Part shown: positions 49,551 to 61,681 of the stretch, one piece after another | Position numbering within the stretch: the stretch's first letter is position 1 | Layout: each line of letters begins with the position of its first letter | From: Rotaria macrura | Lineage: Eukaryota > Rotifera > Eurotatoria > Philodinida > Philodinidae | Direction of reading: 5' to 3' | Length of the DNA: 64,000 nt | NCBI GenBank assembly: GCA_900239685.1 | Contig: OENT01000453.1 | Coordinates: 1-64,000 of the forward strand | Translations under genes and position numbers: made by a program | Notes under the pieces: model-generated | Database searches by the model: none | Told to the model about the DNA's origin: nothing | The model's input: only the letters and a program-made list of their open reading frames with translations

Positions 49551-49960
49551 GTATCAGTCATACTTTATATTGTTTCATTTTTCTACACACACAGCAGCAA
49601 AATATTAACAGAACTGTATTTGTACTATTCAATTTTCTGAGTCGGAGAGTAAAAATAATAAATAATTGTATCGAAGCTGAATATTGCAAGAACTCTTTTT
49701 TTATTAAATGATTGAAAAGAGATTAAATACGTGAGTGATTTGATAATTAATCACTGATTAATTATTCATATATTTATAAGAAATAAAAATTTACAAATAT
49801 ACAACATAATCTATATTATTTGCCACAAGAGTTCATATTCAGGAACTTTCATATAATTAGTCACATAACAGAACGAAAGGTATACATATATATACGTGTT
49901 AGTCATATTTTATTTTCTTTTTCTACGCACCCTGCAAAAACACATTATAGACCTTTAAAT
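49551..49960. repeat. Imperfect direct repeat beside the gap element
   Basis: Bases around 49555-49610 and 49900-49950 share a pattern: GTCATA, an AT-rich run with TTATTTTC-like words, then TTTCTAC, CAC and GCA. A separate short word, GAACTTTCATAT followed by GTCA, occurs at about 48084 and 49850 on both sides of the long-TIR element. These look like fragments of an older repeat into which that element inserted. Confidence 0.35.
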
Positions 49961-50228
49961 TATTTACTTTATCACTAACTGACGTCCAATTGTTTAGTTC
50001 TTACAATGCATAGATAAAGCAAATAGAATGAATCTTCAAGAAAAGGAGAAAAAAGAAGAAATTCCATTTAATTCAAATAACAGTAAGTATTATATGAAGT
50101 AAAGTTTCTGTAATAAAATCGATTAACTCTAAACCATCACTGTTCAAATTGCTTTTTACAAAATGACAGAGAAACAGCAAAAGCAAAAGCGAAACGAATA
50201 CATGAAAACATACAGTGAAAGAAATTGT

Positions 50229-51122
50229 AGAAGGATTGCTGTATTAGGTGATGACTTTCGACAAGTTCTGCGCGTTGCTAGAAAAGGATCTTGATGCGAC
50301 ATTAATGCTCCAACAATAAAAGTCTTCTGTTTGTTTCTTTTTCAAACATTTAAAATTTAAGTGCAATATGCAAGCTATCAAAAATCCTGATTTTCCTAAA
50401 TGGCTTCTAGATATCGGTGATAGTATGATACCTTTACCATCAACACCTAAAATCCAGTTTTCAGTTGAAGTTCCTATTTCTTTAATGTCTAATGACATAG
50501 TTAGCAATGCTTTTGGTAATAATTTTACCTGTATTGATATTCAAAACTTTTTCAAAACTTTCAATTCTCTACCCAAAAAACTAATGTTGTCGATTAATTA
50601 ATGAACGCGTTTTGATCAAGTTAAAAAAATGTTGAGCAAAGCAGTTTTTACAAGACTGGCTCTGTAAAAAATAGTTGCGATATACACGATCATGATTTAC
50701 AAGTCAATATTCAAATAAAGTTTCTAAATACTTTGAATCCGCCTGGATAACCATCGTATAAATTAAAGTTAAAAAAGGGCTACACAGCATTACTTTTGAG
50801 AAATCTACTGGTAAACAAATAACTTTGCTATGGAACTAGAATAATTGTTACGGCCTTTCGTCAAAACGTGCTTCTATTGGAAGCTATCTCTGATGCATTT
50901 TCTGAAACTATTCATTTTAATCCTAGAATACTTTTGAATTCCGAGTATGGTTCAACACTTAAATTAAATTTCGTTCGAAAACAGTTTCCAGTTCGTCTTG
51001 CATATGCAATGAGAATAAATAAGTCGCAAGGCCAAAACTTTGATAAATTTGACCTCTATCTTTCAGAATCCTCCTTTTCTCATGATCAGTTTTTCTATAG
51101 GATGTTCAAGAGTAACGGGATC
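50229..51122 (+). pseudogene. Broken PIF1-type DNA helicase of a mobile element
   Basis: Pieces of a PIF1-family helicase follow in the right order but in different frames and with stops. IAVLGDDFRQVL (50235) is the GDxxQ motif. HLKFKCNMQA and FPKWLLDIGD (50349-50424) match the NMR motif and the following helix. KLKLKKGYTALLLRN (~50760) and CYGTRIIVTA (~50830) match the next block. FPVRLAYAMRINKSQGQ (~50983) is the C-terminal SQGQ motif, followed by SFSHDQFFY. Walker A and B are not visible, so the 5' part is missing. This helicase type is carried by Helitrons and by some other eukaryotic elements. It is clearly dead. Nearby frames such as 50163-50228 (KRNEYMKTY) may be a fragment of the same element. 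Confidence 0.85.
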
Positions 51123-51754
51123 TAATTGCTTCAAAGTAAAAGTAAAAGATATTACCGGACACGGCAAAATGAATATTAAGGAGACAGTAACAGATAATGT
51201 TGTTATCGACAATTTTTTTCGTGATTCCCATATGGTTATTTTTGTGAGTTTGTAACTTTAGTCAGTTCTTTTGATATATAATAAATCAAATACCCATGTA
51301 AAAATAATTGCTTATGAATCAAATAAAAAGTTGTCTACAGTGGCACTATTATAATCTAATTTTAATCGATAATTATGGTCGCTGTAGGAAATCGATTAAG
51401 ATACATTTTAAAAGAACCAAATGAATTCTGTATCGAATTATTTTTTATATGGGATGCTAATTCAAACACCTTATTAAATCAATTTTTGCTATAATCTTAA
51501 ACTATGAACTTTCACAGGGGCCTCTAGTACATATATAATATGAAAAAAATAAAAAATGCATGTCCTGAAAATTTTCTTTGACCTCGTGTTTCCGTGCAAT
51601 TCATGGTACTGGAAAATGTTTTTTTTCGTTTGAAAGCTTAGATGCTGCTCTTCCAAAATCTATCTTCAACATCAGTCTATGATGGAGTGTAAGAATATTG
51701 AGACAAAAAGCAAATCGGGGGGGGGGAGAGTCAGGGTCGAAATTTATGAAACAC

Positions 51755-52776
51755 TCTTTAATATTTTTTTCTTCCACTCTATAATTATTTGTATCCTACT
51801 GAAAATAGAATGCCTAACGCAGATAAAATTACACGATCAATTTAGAATATTAAAATTTGCTTGATTGTACCAAAACGATTGGTGAGCAAAACAATTTCAA
51901 AAATAAAAGCACTCATTTCCGAGCTATTCACTCTTTCGAAAACGATCGTTACAAATCCTATGGACTTTAAACATATTGTATGTAACCAATGAGTGTTGGT
52001 AACTTTATATGTTTAAGCATAATCACAACGACCATGTTGATTTCGTATACTGTCAGTAGGGAAATATCGAGCTGCAGAAATGTAGAAAACAACGCATCCA
52101 TTGACAACTATTTACAGATATGTTTTGCATGTACTTTAAAATGGCATTGCTTCGTTCTAAAAAGGAAAAAAGGAGAATAATCTCTTCAATCTTATGTGAA
52201 CACGTCTCTTCCAAATAAAATCATGCTTCTGCCAGTCATGATCGACATTTGTGTGACTGTAAATAATCTCTTTCGTTCTTTCCATGCAGTATACCTTGTT
52301 ATAATACCTTTATTCAAAGTTATTATTTTACCACAACAACAACAACAACAACGATAGCAATCTGTTTCTTTAATGAAAATGCAATTGTGAAATTTCATTT
52401 AATGACCTATGGACGATAGATGTTATAAAAAGGATGATTTTAGAAAAGAAAACATTCTTCTTAATTCGTTCAAAAAAAGAAAATCAAACAAATGTGATTA
52501 TTCCTTTATGCAAAGCAATCGTGAAATCAAAAAGAAAGAGAATGTATGAAGAGAATAGCTGAAAGACGATGGAGAGAGAGAGTGAGTGAGTGAAAGAAAG
52601 TTTTGAAACTATGCTGCTACATGCAATCATATACCCGGCACTCAGTCAATCTTTCTTTTTTTTTCTATTATGTTTTCTGTTTACTTTGTTGGCCGTTGAT
52701 AAGGTGTGTGCGTGACAAATGTGATGAAGTCTTTGTCTTTTATTGAACAAAAATATACAGTATTCACCTGATATCG
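51755..52776. other. Spacer and probable promoter of the kinase gene
   Basis: AT-rich spacer with short frames only. It includes a CAA/CAACAA run (about 52332-52352), a GA-rich run at 52570-52600 and pyrimidine-rich sequence before the kinase start. The kinase promoter and leader should lie in its right part; no single element can be named. Confidence 0.4.
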
Positions 52777-55700
52777 ATGACAACAAAAAATCTATCAGCA
52801 TCATTTAAAGGTAAAATAAATGGACAAAGATTACCACCAATACCCATTACTAATGAACAACCAACATCAACAGTGCCACCTCCACCACTACTAACAACGA
52901 CGACGACAACAACAGCAGCAACAACAACAACGAATAGAGATTTGCCAACCTCGATTTTAAAAAAACCTAAACCCTTAACAGAAGATTTGACGACAGATAA
53001 CCATTCATTGGTTCAGGATGATGGTATGATAAAATAAACACATGTACATCATACTTTTTGATTTCTTTTTATCTAGATGACTTCGAAACTTCACGAGTTA
53101 TATTTCAAAAGTGAAGTCAAGAATACAGTTCATTTCTTTAAAATTTTCTCGTTCTCTCTCTATGCTTAGATCACAAGCAGATGTACTCCTATTACTTGAT
53201 ACCTATCCACCTAAAAGTAAAGTTCGTTAATCCTTCTGAACCATATATCTACCTATATCAATTGGTTTTTAGCTTGGACAGTTCCACAGTGTTTATCGAC
53301 AAGGTTAGAATTAATCATAGCAAACAGTTAATAATTTTATAAAAATGTTTTTACATAGTTATGATCATATACTACTAGAACAAGGTCGAAAACTAAACCC
53401 AATATTTGGTAAAGATTTAATCATCTACATAACTTTGTTTATTGTAATTATGTTTTCTTTTTTCATAGATACTCCACTTTCATCTGACAATCACAATAAT
53501 GATCCATTTCATGCATTTCCGTCACCGATCAGTGATCGAATTTCAGTTCGTATACTTTTTAATGCATTTAATAAGTAACAAAACTAAGCTAATATCGTCC
53601 TTCTAGATTTCTTTCCTTCTTCAGTTTTCTTTTTCAAATATTAAAAGTTTTCTTTTTCTCTCTCTTCTTGCTTTCTTTCATTTCTGTTGTTTTTTTTTCT
53701 TTAGTCGTCGCGTTACTGTCGCCGGTCTGTTAGCAGTGCTTGTAGTCGTCGTTCGTCAATTCTATTTCAACGACAAACTGGTATTCCCGTTGATTCAATA
53801 AAACTTCAACGTGAAGATACTTTTGACACATTATGTGAAAGTCTTTCTGGAACTGCTCGTCTATCGTATACACCGCTACCACCCATATCAACGGAATCAA
53901 CTTCAAACTTAACAAAATCACTAACAGTTCCATCAGCAACCCCACTGCCAAGTATATCGCCACCATTGGTAACTTCTGAAGAAGAACCCGCTATTCAAGA
54001 AAAAAAAGAAGAATTTACTCGGCGTTTACTTTCGAAAAGTCTTCATCGTGATTCGAATATTTTATCCAAAGATAAAACTATGCACTCACCAACAGTTATA
54101 CATAAAACACCAATAGCTAAACCGGTTGCTGCACCACGAATACAAAAACCTATTGTTGATAATCATCGTGTACAGAGTATCGAACGAAACACTCAAGTAG
54201 CTCCTATTCGAAATAAAATTCCAGCAACAACTAATAACACATCATCGAATCCCAATCCCCAACGTGTACCGAAATTTCCTTTAGATATTTTTCAACCACA
54301 GCCTAAATCAACTGCAACAGCAAATGTAGCAAATAGAAAACCGCAAATCGTTAATAATAAATCAAAGAATCCAACTAAAACTAATATACCTAAAGTTAAA
54401 GTTAATCCAACTATTTCCGACGATGATATTACTCAATCAAAAAAGTAAGACGCACAATATTTTCGTCTTTACTTTGCATTAAATTTCATTTATAATTTTA
54501 AAAAAATATTAGTGACGTCATTCCTCCTTCTTCTTCTTCTTCTACTCTTCTCACATCGATGGAAACAACGCAAGTTACGAATCCTATTAAAACGGAAGAA
54601 TTACCCTCTGCAACTGTAGACCTCGAGCTTAATGCTCAACCGACTGAACAGTTAAAATTAGATCTACCTGCAGAACGAAAACGTAATTTATCACCTCGTT
54701 CGATTTCACATTTTTCACGTCGACCGTCGCATGCCGTTCCAAAACCATTAACATTACAAGGAGAAACAAATGTTGATTATTCACAGAAAACAACGAGAAC
54801 AGTCACATCGACAGTATTCAATTGTCACCGACGAGAAAGTTTGAAAGGTCAACCAACTATAACGGACTTATTTCCAGAATCGATTGTTGAAATACAAGAA
54901 CCTGTTGTGAAACATGTGCCGATACAGCAATTAAAGATATCGACTGTAAAAATGAAAAAACCGAAACGAAATCTTATTAAAAGCGCTAAACCAAAGAAGC
55001 CGATTACTACGAATAAACCGAAGCCAGTAGAAAAACCTATTGTTGAAAAAATTGAACCGATATTTGAAAGTACGAATATAGAAACAAATCAAGAAGAAAA
55101 ACAGACTGAAAATGCCATTGTCGTAGGTGGTACTGATTGGGTCATGACATTTCAACGAAAACCTACCGATGATGAACAATCTGTACTATCACAATTATTT
55201 GAAGCTCCGACGGTTGATGAAGAAGAAATTCCATATTGTCCTTCACCTACAGATCAACTAGATGTGTCACAATCAACACTAATGACAAGTTTTGGTGATG
55301 TTGCAGTACGTTTTTGATTGAATATTTCTAAAAGATGCATAGAGTTATTGATTGATTGAGATAGTTGGTTCATGGTACGGCAAAGTCTAGAGTAACTCTA
55401 TTTTTCAAGTTTTTCTCTTGACGATGATAGTTCGTCGACTAGAATCTATAGCAAGAAAAGTTCATGTAGCTGAGACAATTCTCTCCATAGATTTTTCATG
55501 ACCAATCATACTTCACAGAACTATTTCGATGAGAAAACATAGACTAGCATAATCAAATTTTTAGATTTTTAAGGCTTCCATAATAACAAAAAAACATCGA
55601 AATTCACAATGAAAAAAATCATTCGTTGATAGAATACAGTGCAATAACGATGACTCATACAAAATTCGAAATGTCTCATTTTCTACTAACAAAGAAAATT

Positions 55701-58700
55701 ATCATGAATAAAAATTTTCAAGTAGATATCAAAAATCTGCTTACAATAATGTTTACTTCCTGAAGAATTCATCTTGATAAATGTGTATACAAGTCTTGTG
55801 ATATAAAAACTTTAATCGAGAATCCTTTTATTTAGAGAAATCTTTCTCCAATCGTTACTTGCTATCGAAATCGAATAATTTCGATTGATGGTGAAATTCC
55901 AAAATACTAATTTAACTTACTGTCTAAAAACGTCTACATAATTAATTTTACGAAGATCTAGTAGTTAAAAATACATTATTATTAAATTTATCTTTTATAG
56001 AGGCGCAATAGTACAGAATCCTTACAAGCAGTTGAAATCAGTCCTGTTTTGACTCAAATGATTGAACATTCTGTTGAACCATTATCGCAAACAACTCTTC
56101 AACCACCAAAATTGAATGAACCGCTACTTGTCAATTCAGATATTCGAGCTGTGTATGAAACCGTAAAAGATTCAATACGTAAAGATACGTCACTTCGTTC
56201 ATTACCTTCTCAAACGAATGAACAAGAAATTGCACTAGTCAAACAACCGATACCATCATCAACAATAACAAGTACATCGTCAAATAATAAAACACTACCA
56301 TTTGAAACTTCTAATAATCTTTCACAAACGTATAACAATTCAGATACAGGCATTTCCATTAGACCACCTTTACGTGTTGTTAATGATAGTTTAAATAGTC
56401 GAGGTAAATATTGAATCATTCTATTTGATTATTTTTCTCTCTTTTTTCAATCACCACTTTTCAAGGCAGTGAAACGATTGATTCGACCAGTAGTCATGAA
56501 GACTTTAGTGGAACACCATTATGTACCGAAACAGATTGTGATGAAGTCTATCGAACAGCTCGAAAAGGTCGACAAGTTGGACGAGGAGTAAGTGTCTAGT
56601 AGAAATAGAAAGATCCTATTTCTACCAGACATACCGATATTGAACCTTTCTTTTAGCTTTGTTCCGAAATTATTTCATAGAATAAGATGCATGCGCAAAC
56701 TTCTTTTGTAGTCTTATGAAAAAGGCAGCTCTCACATCTGATTGGATATAACATAAGATGCAAAAGTAATCGGACCCTTTTTCTCTTCGATAGATATAGA
56801 TACTGAAAGAAAATTAATTTTTACCACACGCTCATGAAGGATGTGTGTGAGCCGTAAAAAAAACATCCTCAGATTGAGTCAGAATTTGTCTTGCTATGCA
56901 GAGCAACAGTACAAAATATCAACCCTTAAATATCTTTCGTGAATGCGTGTTAGAAGAGTGTCATTTTTATTAATCAGTTGATAAAAAATCTTCTCCTCTT
57001 TCGAACTGTATACCACTTCATTTTATTATACATTCATAAACAAAATGACATAAGAAGAAAGAGAAACATCCGCACAATAAATTTGCAATTTTTATATCGA
57101 TTCATCAAATAGCTAATACTGGCAAACGTCTATTTTCTCCATGACGAACCTTCTCAATAGGATGCTGTAAGATGTTGGACAGTGTTGGAATTTCCTTATT
57201 CCGATCAGGGACATGGTAATCGTGACATCCGACAACTTTCTATTGGAATCTAATATGCAGGATTTTGACAGCTTCCAACGGATTCCTATCCGATCAGTTG
57301 TCCTGACTCAGGACTCCTGATTCGCCTGCCAAATTTGCTGTCAAATTTTTCTGACGTCAAACGTCTCTTCATTATACTTTTTTCGCGTATTGTAGACACA
57401 CACACAAAACAAATTGATGTTCTTGATAAGACCCTTTATTTCATGTAAGGATAAAAATTGTAAGTAGAACAACAAATGTCTACTTAACAAACTTAAATAT
57501 ATTTAATCATGCCTCACTGGTCTAAAATTTTTTCCGAACATCTTGAATCATTGTTTTTAGAGATGTTTCATCACGTTCCTTGACCTCCTTTTCGATCTTA
57601 TGAACCAATAAATTCAAATTGTTGAATTCCCAATTAAGGATTCCATGGCGTTACTCTGTAAAACATGAAGACTGCGAACTCATAGTGAAGGTGCTTCTCT
57701 TTTCTGTTGTGCCACGCCATTCACGAATGTGTGGTAAAAATATGTTTTCTGGCAGTATCTTTCTATCGAAGAGAAATAGAGTCCGATATTTGTGCTTTTA
57801 CTTCTGCATCAAATGTTCATTAGAAGCAACTTATTCCGTCGCTGTTATTTTTACAAATATCAACAGTTACGAATTTAGAATACAACTAGTAGTTGAAAAA
57901 AGTGACACATAAATGCTTTTCACCTATGAATAGTTTGACAAGATCATTTTCAAATTGCTTTTACGTTCCTTTTATAAGTAAATATCACTGATTTGCAAAG
58001 GAGAAAACATTGTAAATACTAAATTAAATTGGGTAACAACAATAAATTGTACGATTTCTTTTTTCGTGCGAGAGAAAAAACATGAAATGAAAAAGCCTTG
58101 TCCGTGACTTAAACATCGATCATATAAAACAGAAAAATGAATTTCATATTTTCTTATAATAGGCATATGGTATAGTTTGGTCATATTTGACAATTACTGG
58201 AAGAATGATTGCTGTTAAAGAAATTGAACTTGATGAAGGTGACAGTGAGCGTGTACGTAATGACTATGAATCCGTACGTGAAGAAATTCATATACTTAGA
58301 GCACTTAATCACCCATATGTTGTCAAGTAAGATATATATATATAATATATGCAGAAAAAAGTTAATAGCGTGTAAATTTTTCAGATTCCTCGGTATTTCA
58401 TTAGAAAATACACGTCTAATAAAGATTTTTATGGTACAAAGTTCGAATATAATTAAAAATGAATGTATAGAAGTTATTGTTTGTTTCGTCATAGGAATAT
58501 TTGCCGAATGGTACCATTGAAAATCTATTGACTGCTTTTGGTCCATTTCATAATGATGTTTTAAGGAAATACACTCGACAAATTGTTGAAGGTGTTTCGT
58601 ATCTACATGAAAATGGTGTTGTACATCGGTAACATAATAAGTTTTCGTTTTCTTTTTCTATTATTGATCGTTCTGTTTTCTTCTCGTATAGTGATATTAA

Positions 58701-59250
58701 AGGCAAGAATGTCATGCTAGATTTTGACGGTAACATAAAATTAATTGACTTTGGTTGTGCAAAACGATTAAAAAAAAATCAAAATACACATTCAATGCGA
58801 CAAATTCTTAAATCAATGAAAGGTTTCATAGAAAATGAATAAAAGACGATAGTTTTAGTTAAATTTTATATTTAAAATAATTTTTTTTCCTCTTCTAGGT
58901 ACAGCTAATTGGATGGCACCAGAAGTCATAGCAGAGACTGGACATGGGAAAAAAGCCGATATTTGGTCCATTGGATGTACTCTATGTGAAATGGCAACAG
59001 GAAAACCACCATGGTCATCTGAACATAATCATCTAGCTGTTTTACTGATTATTGGTAACATTGTATTCTATTCGATTTTGAAAAACTTGATTCTATTTTT
59101 CGTTTAGCTAATGGTACAAAACCACCAGCAGATCTACCCGATACTTGCCCAGTGTCAGCTCAAGAATTTTTTCGTCTTTGTTTAACACGTGATCCAGTAG
59201 CACGACCATCGGCAAAAGATCTATTAAAACATCCATTTTTGACTACTTGA
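52777..59250 (+). CDS. MAP3K19 (YSK4)-like MAP kinase kinase kinase
   Basis: Sixteen exons: 52777-53023, 53077-53110, 53170-53216, 53273-53303, 53359-53408, 53469-53545, 53705-54444, 54513-55305, 56001-56403, 56466-56587, 58163-58326, 58384-58432, 58495-58628, 58692-58822, 58899-59054, 59108-59250. They sum to 1106 codons plus stop. Residues 1-~840 are low-complexity, rich in Thr, Pro, Ser and Lys, with no known domain. A complete Ser/Thr kinase domain follows to the C-terminus: GRGAYGIV loop (~846), AVK lysine (~867), [26 protein letters not shown] (Asp ~965), [11 protein letters not shown] (DFG ~983), [31 protein letters not shown] and [12 protein letters not shown]. The LIDFGCA and LKSM-GT signatures fit MAP3K19/YSK4 better than MEKK2/3. 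Such kinases phosphorylate MAP2Ks in stress and ERK/JNK cascades. All catalytic residues are present. A 1575-base intron splits the glycine loop. Confidence 0.92.
56588..58162. other. Long intron of the kinase gene with foreign-looking sequence
   Basis: Most introns of this gene are about 50-160 bases; the one before the first of the kinase-core exons is 1575. Bases 57120-57370 are less AT-rich and hold TCCTGACTCAGGA-like palindromic words. On the minus strand at 57650-57520 a short frame reads like coding sequence ([15 protein letters not shown], ending in a stop), and neighbouring frames continue upstream with stops between them. This suggests a decayed insertion of a transposon or a retrocopy, which I could not identify. 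Confidence 0.4.
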
Positions 59251-60292
59251 AAAAGCTTTCTTTTACTTACAGTAGTTCATATTTTCTTTTCTTTTTCTGA
59301 GCCAATTTTCGTCTTTCAAATGTTCGTTACATGTTGTACTTTATCATAGATGAAATTATTTGCCGTTCACTTATGTTTTGTGTACATGTTTTTTTTCTCT
59401 TTCAGCTTTGCTATTTATGTGCTTGTCGGCACAAAAATACCTAATATCACATGCTCATCGCTTCTTTTTTAATTTTTTTTAAAATTTTGAACAATAAAAT
59501 TCTTATCCGATGATGTAGAATAACACACAAGCTGTACTAAAACTATCATTTTCTCAATCGAAAAAATATTTCCAATAAGTAGTTTATCTTGTAGAGAAAT
59601 AGTTTTTCAGTTTACAAATACATAAAACAAGTGAAAAAACTACTTCCATCGTTCGAAGTTCAATGATATGTATTGGTCATTGAACAGTTCAAAATTGAAA
59701 GTCTTCTTTTTCTTTTATTGATATTCATGAGAACTTCTGTCTATTGGTGAGTGTTGTATCCTACCTTTCAATAGTCTCAATTTCATCGATACGAAGTTCA
59801 TACTAAGAATTTTGTTCGCCAGTGAATAATAGTAAATATCATCCATTCAATTAAGATTAGAATCTTTGTTTTCATGGAACGTCATTTTTCCATTAAAATC
59901 TTTCACATACAGATACGCACATTGATTTTGTTTACCATTAGCGTCGATTCAGTGTTATCCTTCAAGTCTAAACAATGAACACTTACGCATTATGATGATT
60001 ATTATCCTAGAAATTGCGATGATACTTCATAGACAATCAAGGAATTTTCTTGTATCTTTATTTCTGTGCATCTCGAAATTGGCTAGAAAAATATCATAGT
60101 TATTTTAACATTTCTGGTATGTTATTATTCTTTTTCAACTGAAAAAAAACGAACAACATTATTAAAAATTATTAAAATGAGTCACTGTAAATTTTAACAG
60201 TCATGAAAGAATGTATGTATTGTAAGTTGTATATACATATGTCATATGAACATGAGAAAGGAAAAACTCAAAAGTATAAATTTGATTTCATT
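59251..60292. other. Intergenic, convergent 3' ends
   Basis: AT-rich sequence between the stops of the plus-strand kinase gene and the minus-strand 306-aa gene. AATAAA occurs at about 59492, roughly 240 bases after the kinase stop, and is a plausible polyadenylation signal. No open frame of interest. Confidence 0.45.
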
Positions 60293-61213
60293 TTATCGAA
60301 ATCCGCGGGAACGAAAAGAAACAGAAATGTAATCTCTTTTTTCCTCGCGATGTAAATGCAGACGTGAATTTGTTGAATCACCATAAGAGTTACCACGACG
60401 AAGTTTCTGTATTGTTGGAAAATAGTTTTTAGTTAGCTGTTCAACTTTTGCATGCAAACGTTCACGAGACGATACAAATGATTCTTGTAGGAGATTATCT
60501 AGCGAGAGTATATATGGTATTCTTGAATGGAAATCATTCGAGTCCAATTTACGTTTCGGTGTTGTTGTTGCTGCTGTTCTTGTTGCCGTTGTTGCTGTTC
60601 CTGTTGTTCGTGTATTTAAACCTTTAGTTTTTGTCAGTTGTAACTGTGGAACCATTGGAGAGGTTGAAATCTTTGTTAAAATTGTATGAGTATCATCAAA
60701 TGATCCCACTGATTCATACAATATTTTTTCTCCTGATGATGATCGAGATCTTACACCATCACTTTTCGTACTTGAACCTCTATTTCGTTTTGCTATTGTT
60801 GATGCAGCACGTAAAGTTTTTGCAGAATAACCCGAATTAATCAGTGCATTTGATATCGTATCAGCCATCGTCAATGTTGAATCTGTCGGTATTGCAGGCA
60901 TTTTAACCAATAAATTAACTAGCACTGGACCAGACAGATGTTTCAAAGGATCAGGAGGCCGATTTCGCGTTGTTTGGTTAGTCACGTTGTTATTATTATT
61001 TATATTATTTGTAGAAGTAGCAGTATTTATAGTCGTAGTCGTACTAGTACGATCGATCAGAGGTCTGTGACGTGTTATTGAACGTTTGTTCAGCAATAAT
61101 TGCGAATTCGATGGAGGGGCAGTATAATAAATTTCATACGAATGAGTTTGAACAATCGGTAATGATAAATTCACTCGACGAACTGGATGCATTGGTCCTA
61201 ACTTTCTTGCCAT
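60293..61213 (-). CDS. Unknown 306-aa basic, low-complexity protein
   Basis: Single exon, 306 codons, not recognised. It begins MARKLGPMHPVRRVNLSLP. The middle has Thr/Asn runs (about residues 57-82, with repeated ACA/AAT codons), then a better structured block, PLKHLSGPVLVNLLVKMPAIP to ALINSGYSAKTLRAASTIAKR, which looks like two or three helices and may be the conserved core. A second Thr/Ala-rich run precedes a final Arg/Lys-rich segment containing RERLHAKVEQLTKNYFPTIQKLRRG. No signal peptide or membrane segment; high pI. The length of the open frame in AT-rich DNA and protein-like codon use support a real gene. Its upstream region faces the BARX-like gene (divergent, ~1.9 kb between starts). 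Confidence 0.6.
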   Translation of the reverse strand: MARKLGPMHPVRRVNLSLPIVQTHSYEIYYTAPPSNSQLLLNKRSITRHRPLIDRTSTTTTINTATSTNNINNNNNVTNQTTRNRPPDPLKHLSGPVLVNLLVKMPAIPTDSTLTMADTISNALINSGYSAKTLRAASTIAKRNRGSSTKSDGVRSRSSSGEKILYESVGSFDDTHTILTKISTSPMVPQLQLTKTKGLNTRTTGTATTATRTAATTTPKRKLDSNDFHSRIPYILSLDNLLQESFVSSRERLHAKVEQLTKNYFPTIQKLRRGNSYGDSTNSRLHLHREEKRDYISVSFRSRGFR

Positions 61214-61617
61214 GATTGTATTCGTCTTATTTGCTTTATATTTGATTAAATGAAGAATTTTATTTCAATGTCTAGAATATAAGAACTGATTGCATTTCTT
61301 TTTTATGTTTGTGTGCCATCTAAGACTATTTTTTTATTTATTGACAATAGAAAAATAACAAACTCACTTGCAATAAGTCGAACATGTTTTACATTGTTTT
61401 TTCTCTTGCTACTCATTTCTTTTTTATGAGTTTCAATCAACTTATTCGTATTTTCATTATGAAACCTTTTCAGTATTTGATATGCCCGATGTTTATTTAC
61501 AATTTAGATTTACAATATCAATAACGTCGTCCTCATTGAATCGAAGCAAGAAATTAAGTGAAACGAGTCCCTGGCGATTTCTTTCTCATGTTATTTATAC
61601 CACGGTGGTCCGCCTCT

Positions 61618-61681
61618 CAATTAATCCTTTGTGACCAACAGCTACTTCCGCTCATTAATTGAACGACATTGGACAGCTGTC
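61618..61681. promoter_or_regulatory. Candidate enhancer: inverted homeodomain sites plus E-box
   Basis: CAATTAAT at 61618-61625 and its exact inverse complement ATTAATTG at 61654-61661 are ATTA-core sites of the kind bound by homeodomains. Eleven bases on, the 10-bp palindrome GACAGCTGTC (61672-61681) contains the E-box CAGCTG. The patch is less AT-rich than its surroundings. It lies upstream of both a homeobox gene and the divergent 306-aa gene. Function is inferred; such words can arise by chance in AT-rich DNA. Confidence 0.3.

Larger units (their letters stand above)
47361..51754. mobile_element. 4.4-kb interval bounded by diverged ~200-bp inverted repeats
   Basis: The segment 47361-47553 reappears inverted at 51556-51754. 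Shared landmarks are the outer GTGTTTCATA, the core GATAGATTTTAGAA against its inverse with one change, GAATTGCACGG and the inner TTTTCAGGACAT. The arms differ by roughly a fifth of their bases and by small indels. The interval contains an inner long-TIR element (48123-49469) and a broken PIF1-type helicase (50229-51122). Either it is one old DNA transposon with later insertions, or two separate short elements of one family that landed in opposite orientation. No target duplication could be recognised. Confidence 0.55.

Noticed and set aside
50244..50507. Minus-strand 87-codon open frame over the helicase relic
   Set aside because: The plus strand carries PIF1 motifs in the right order; the minus frame is a shadow.
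54931..55179. Minus-strand Phe/Arg-rich frame in the kinase gene
   Set aside because: Antisense of Lys-rich coding sequence in a plus-strand exon that fits in phase.
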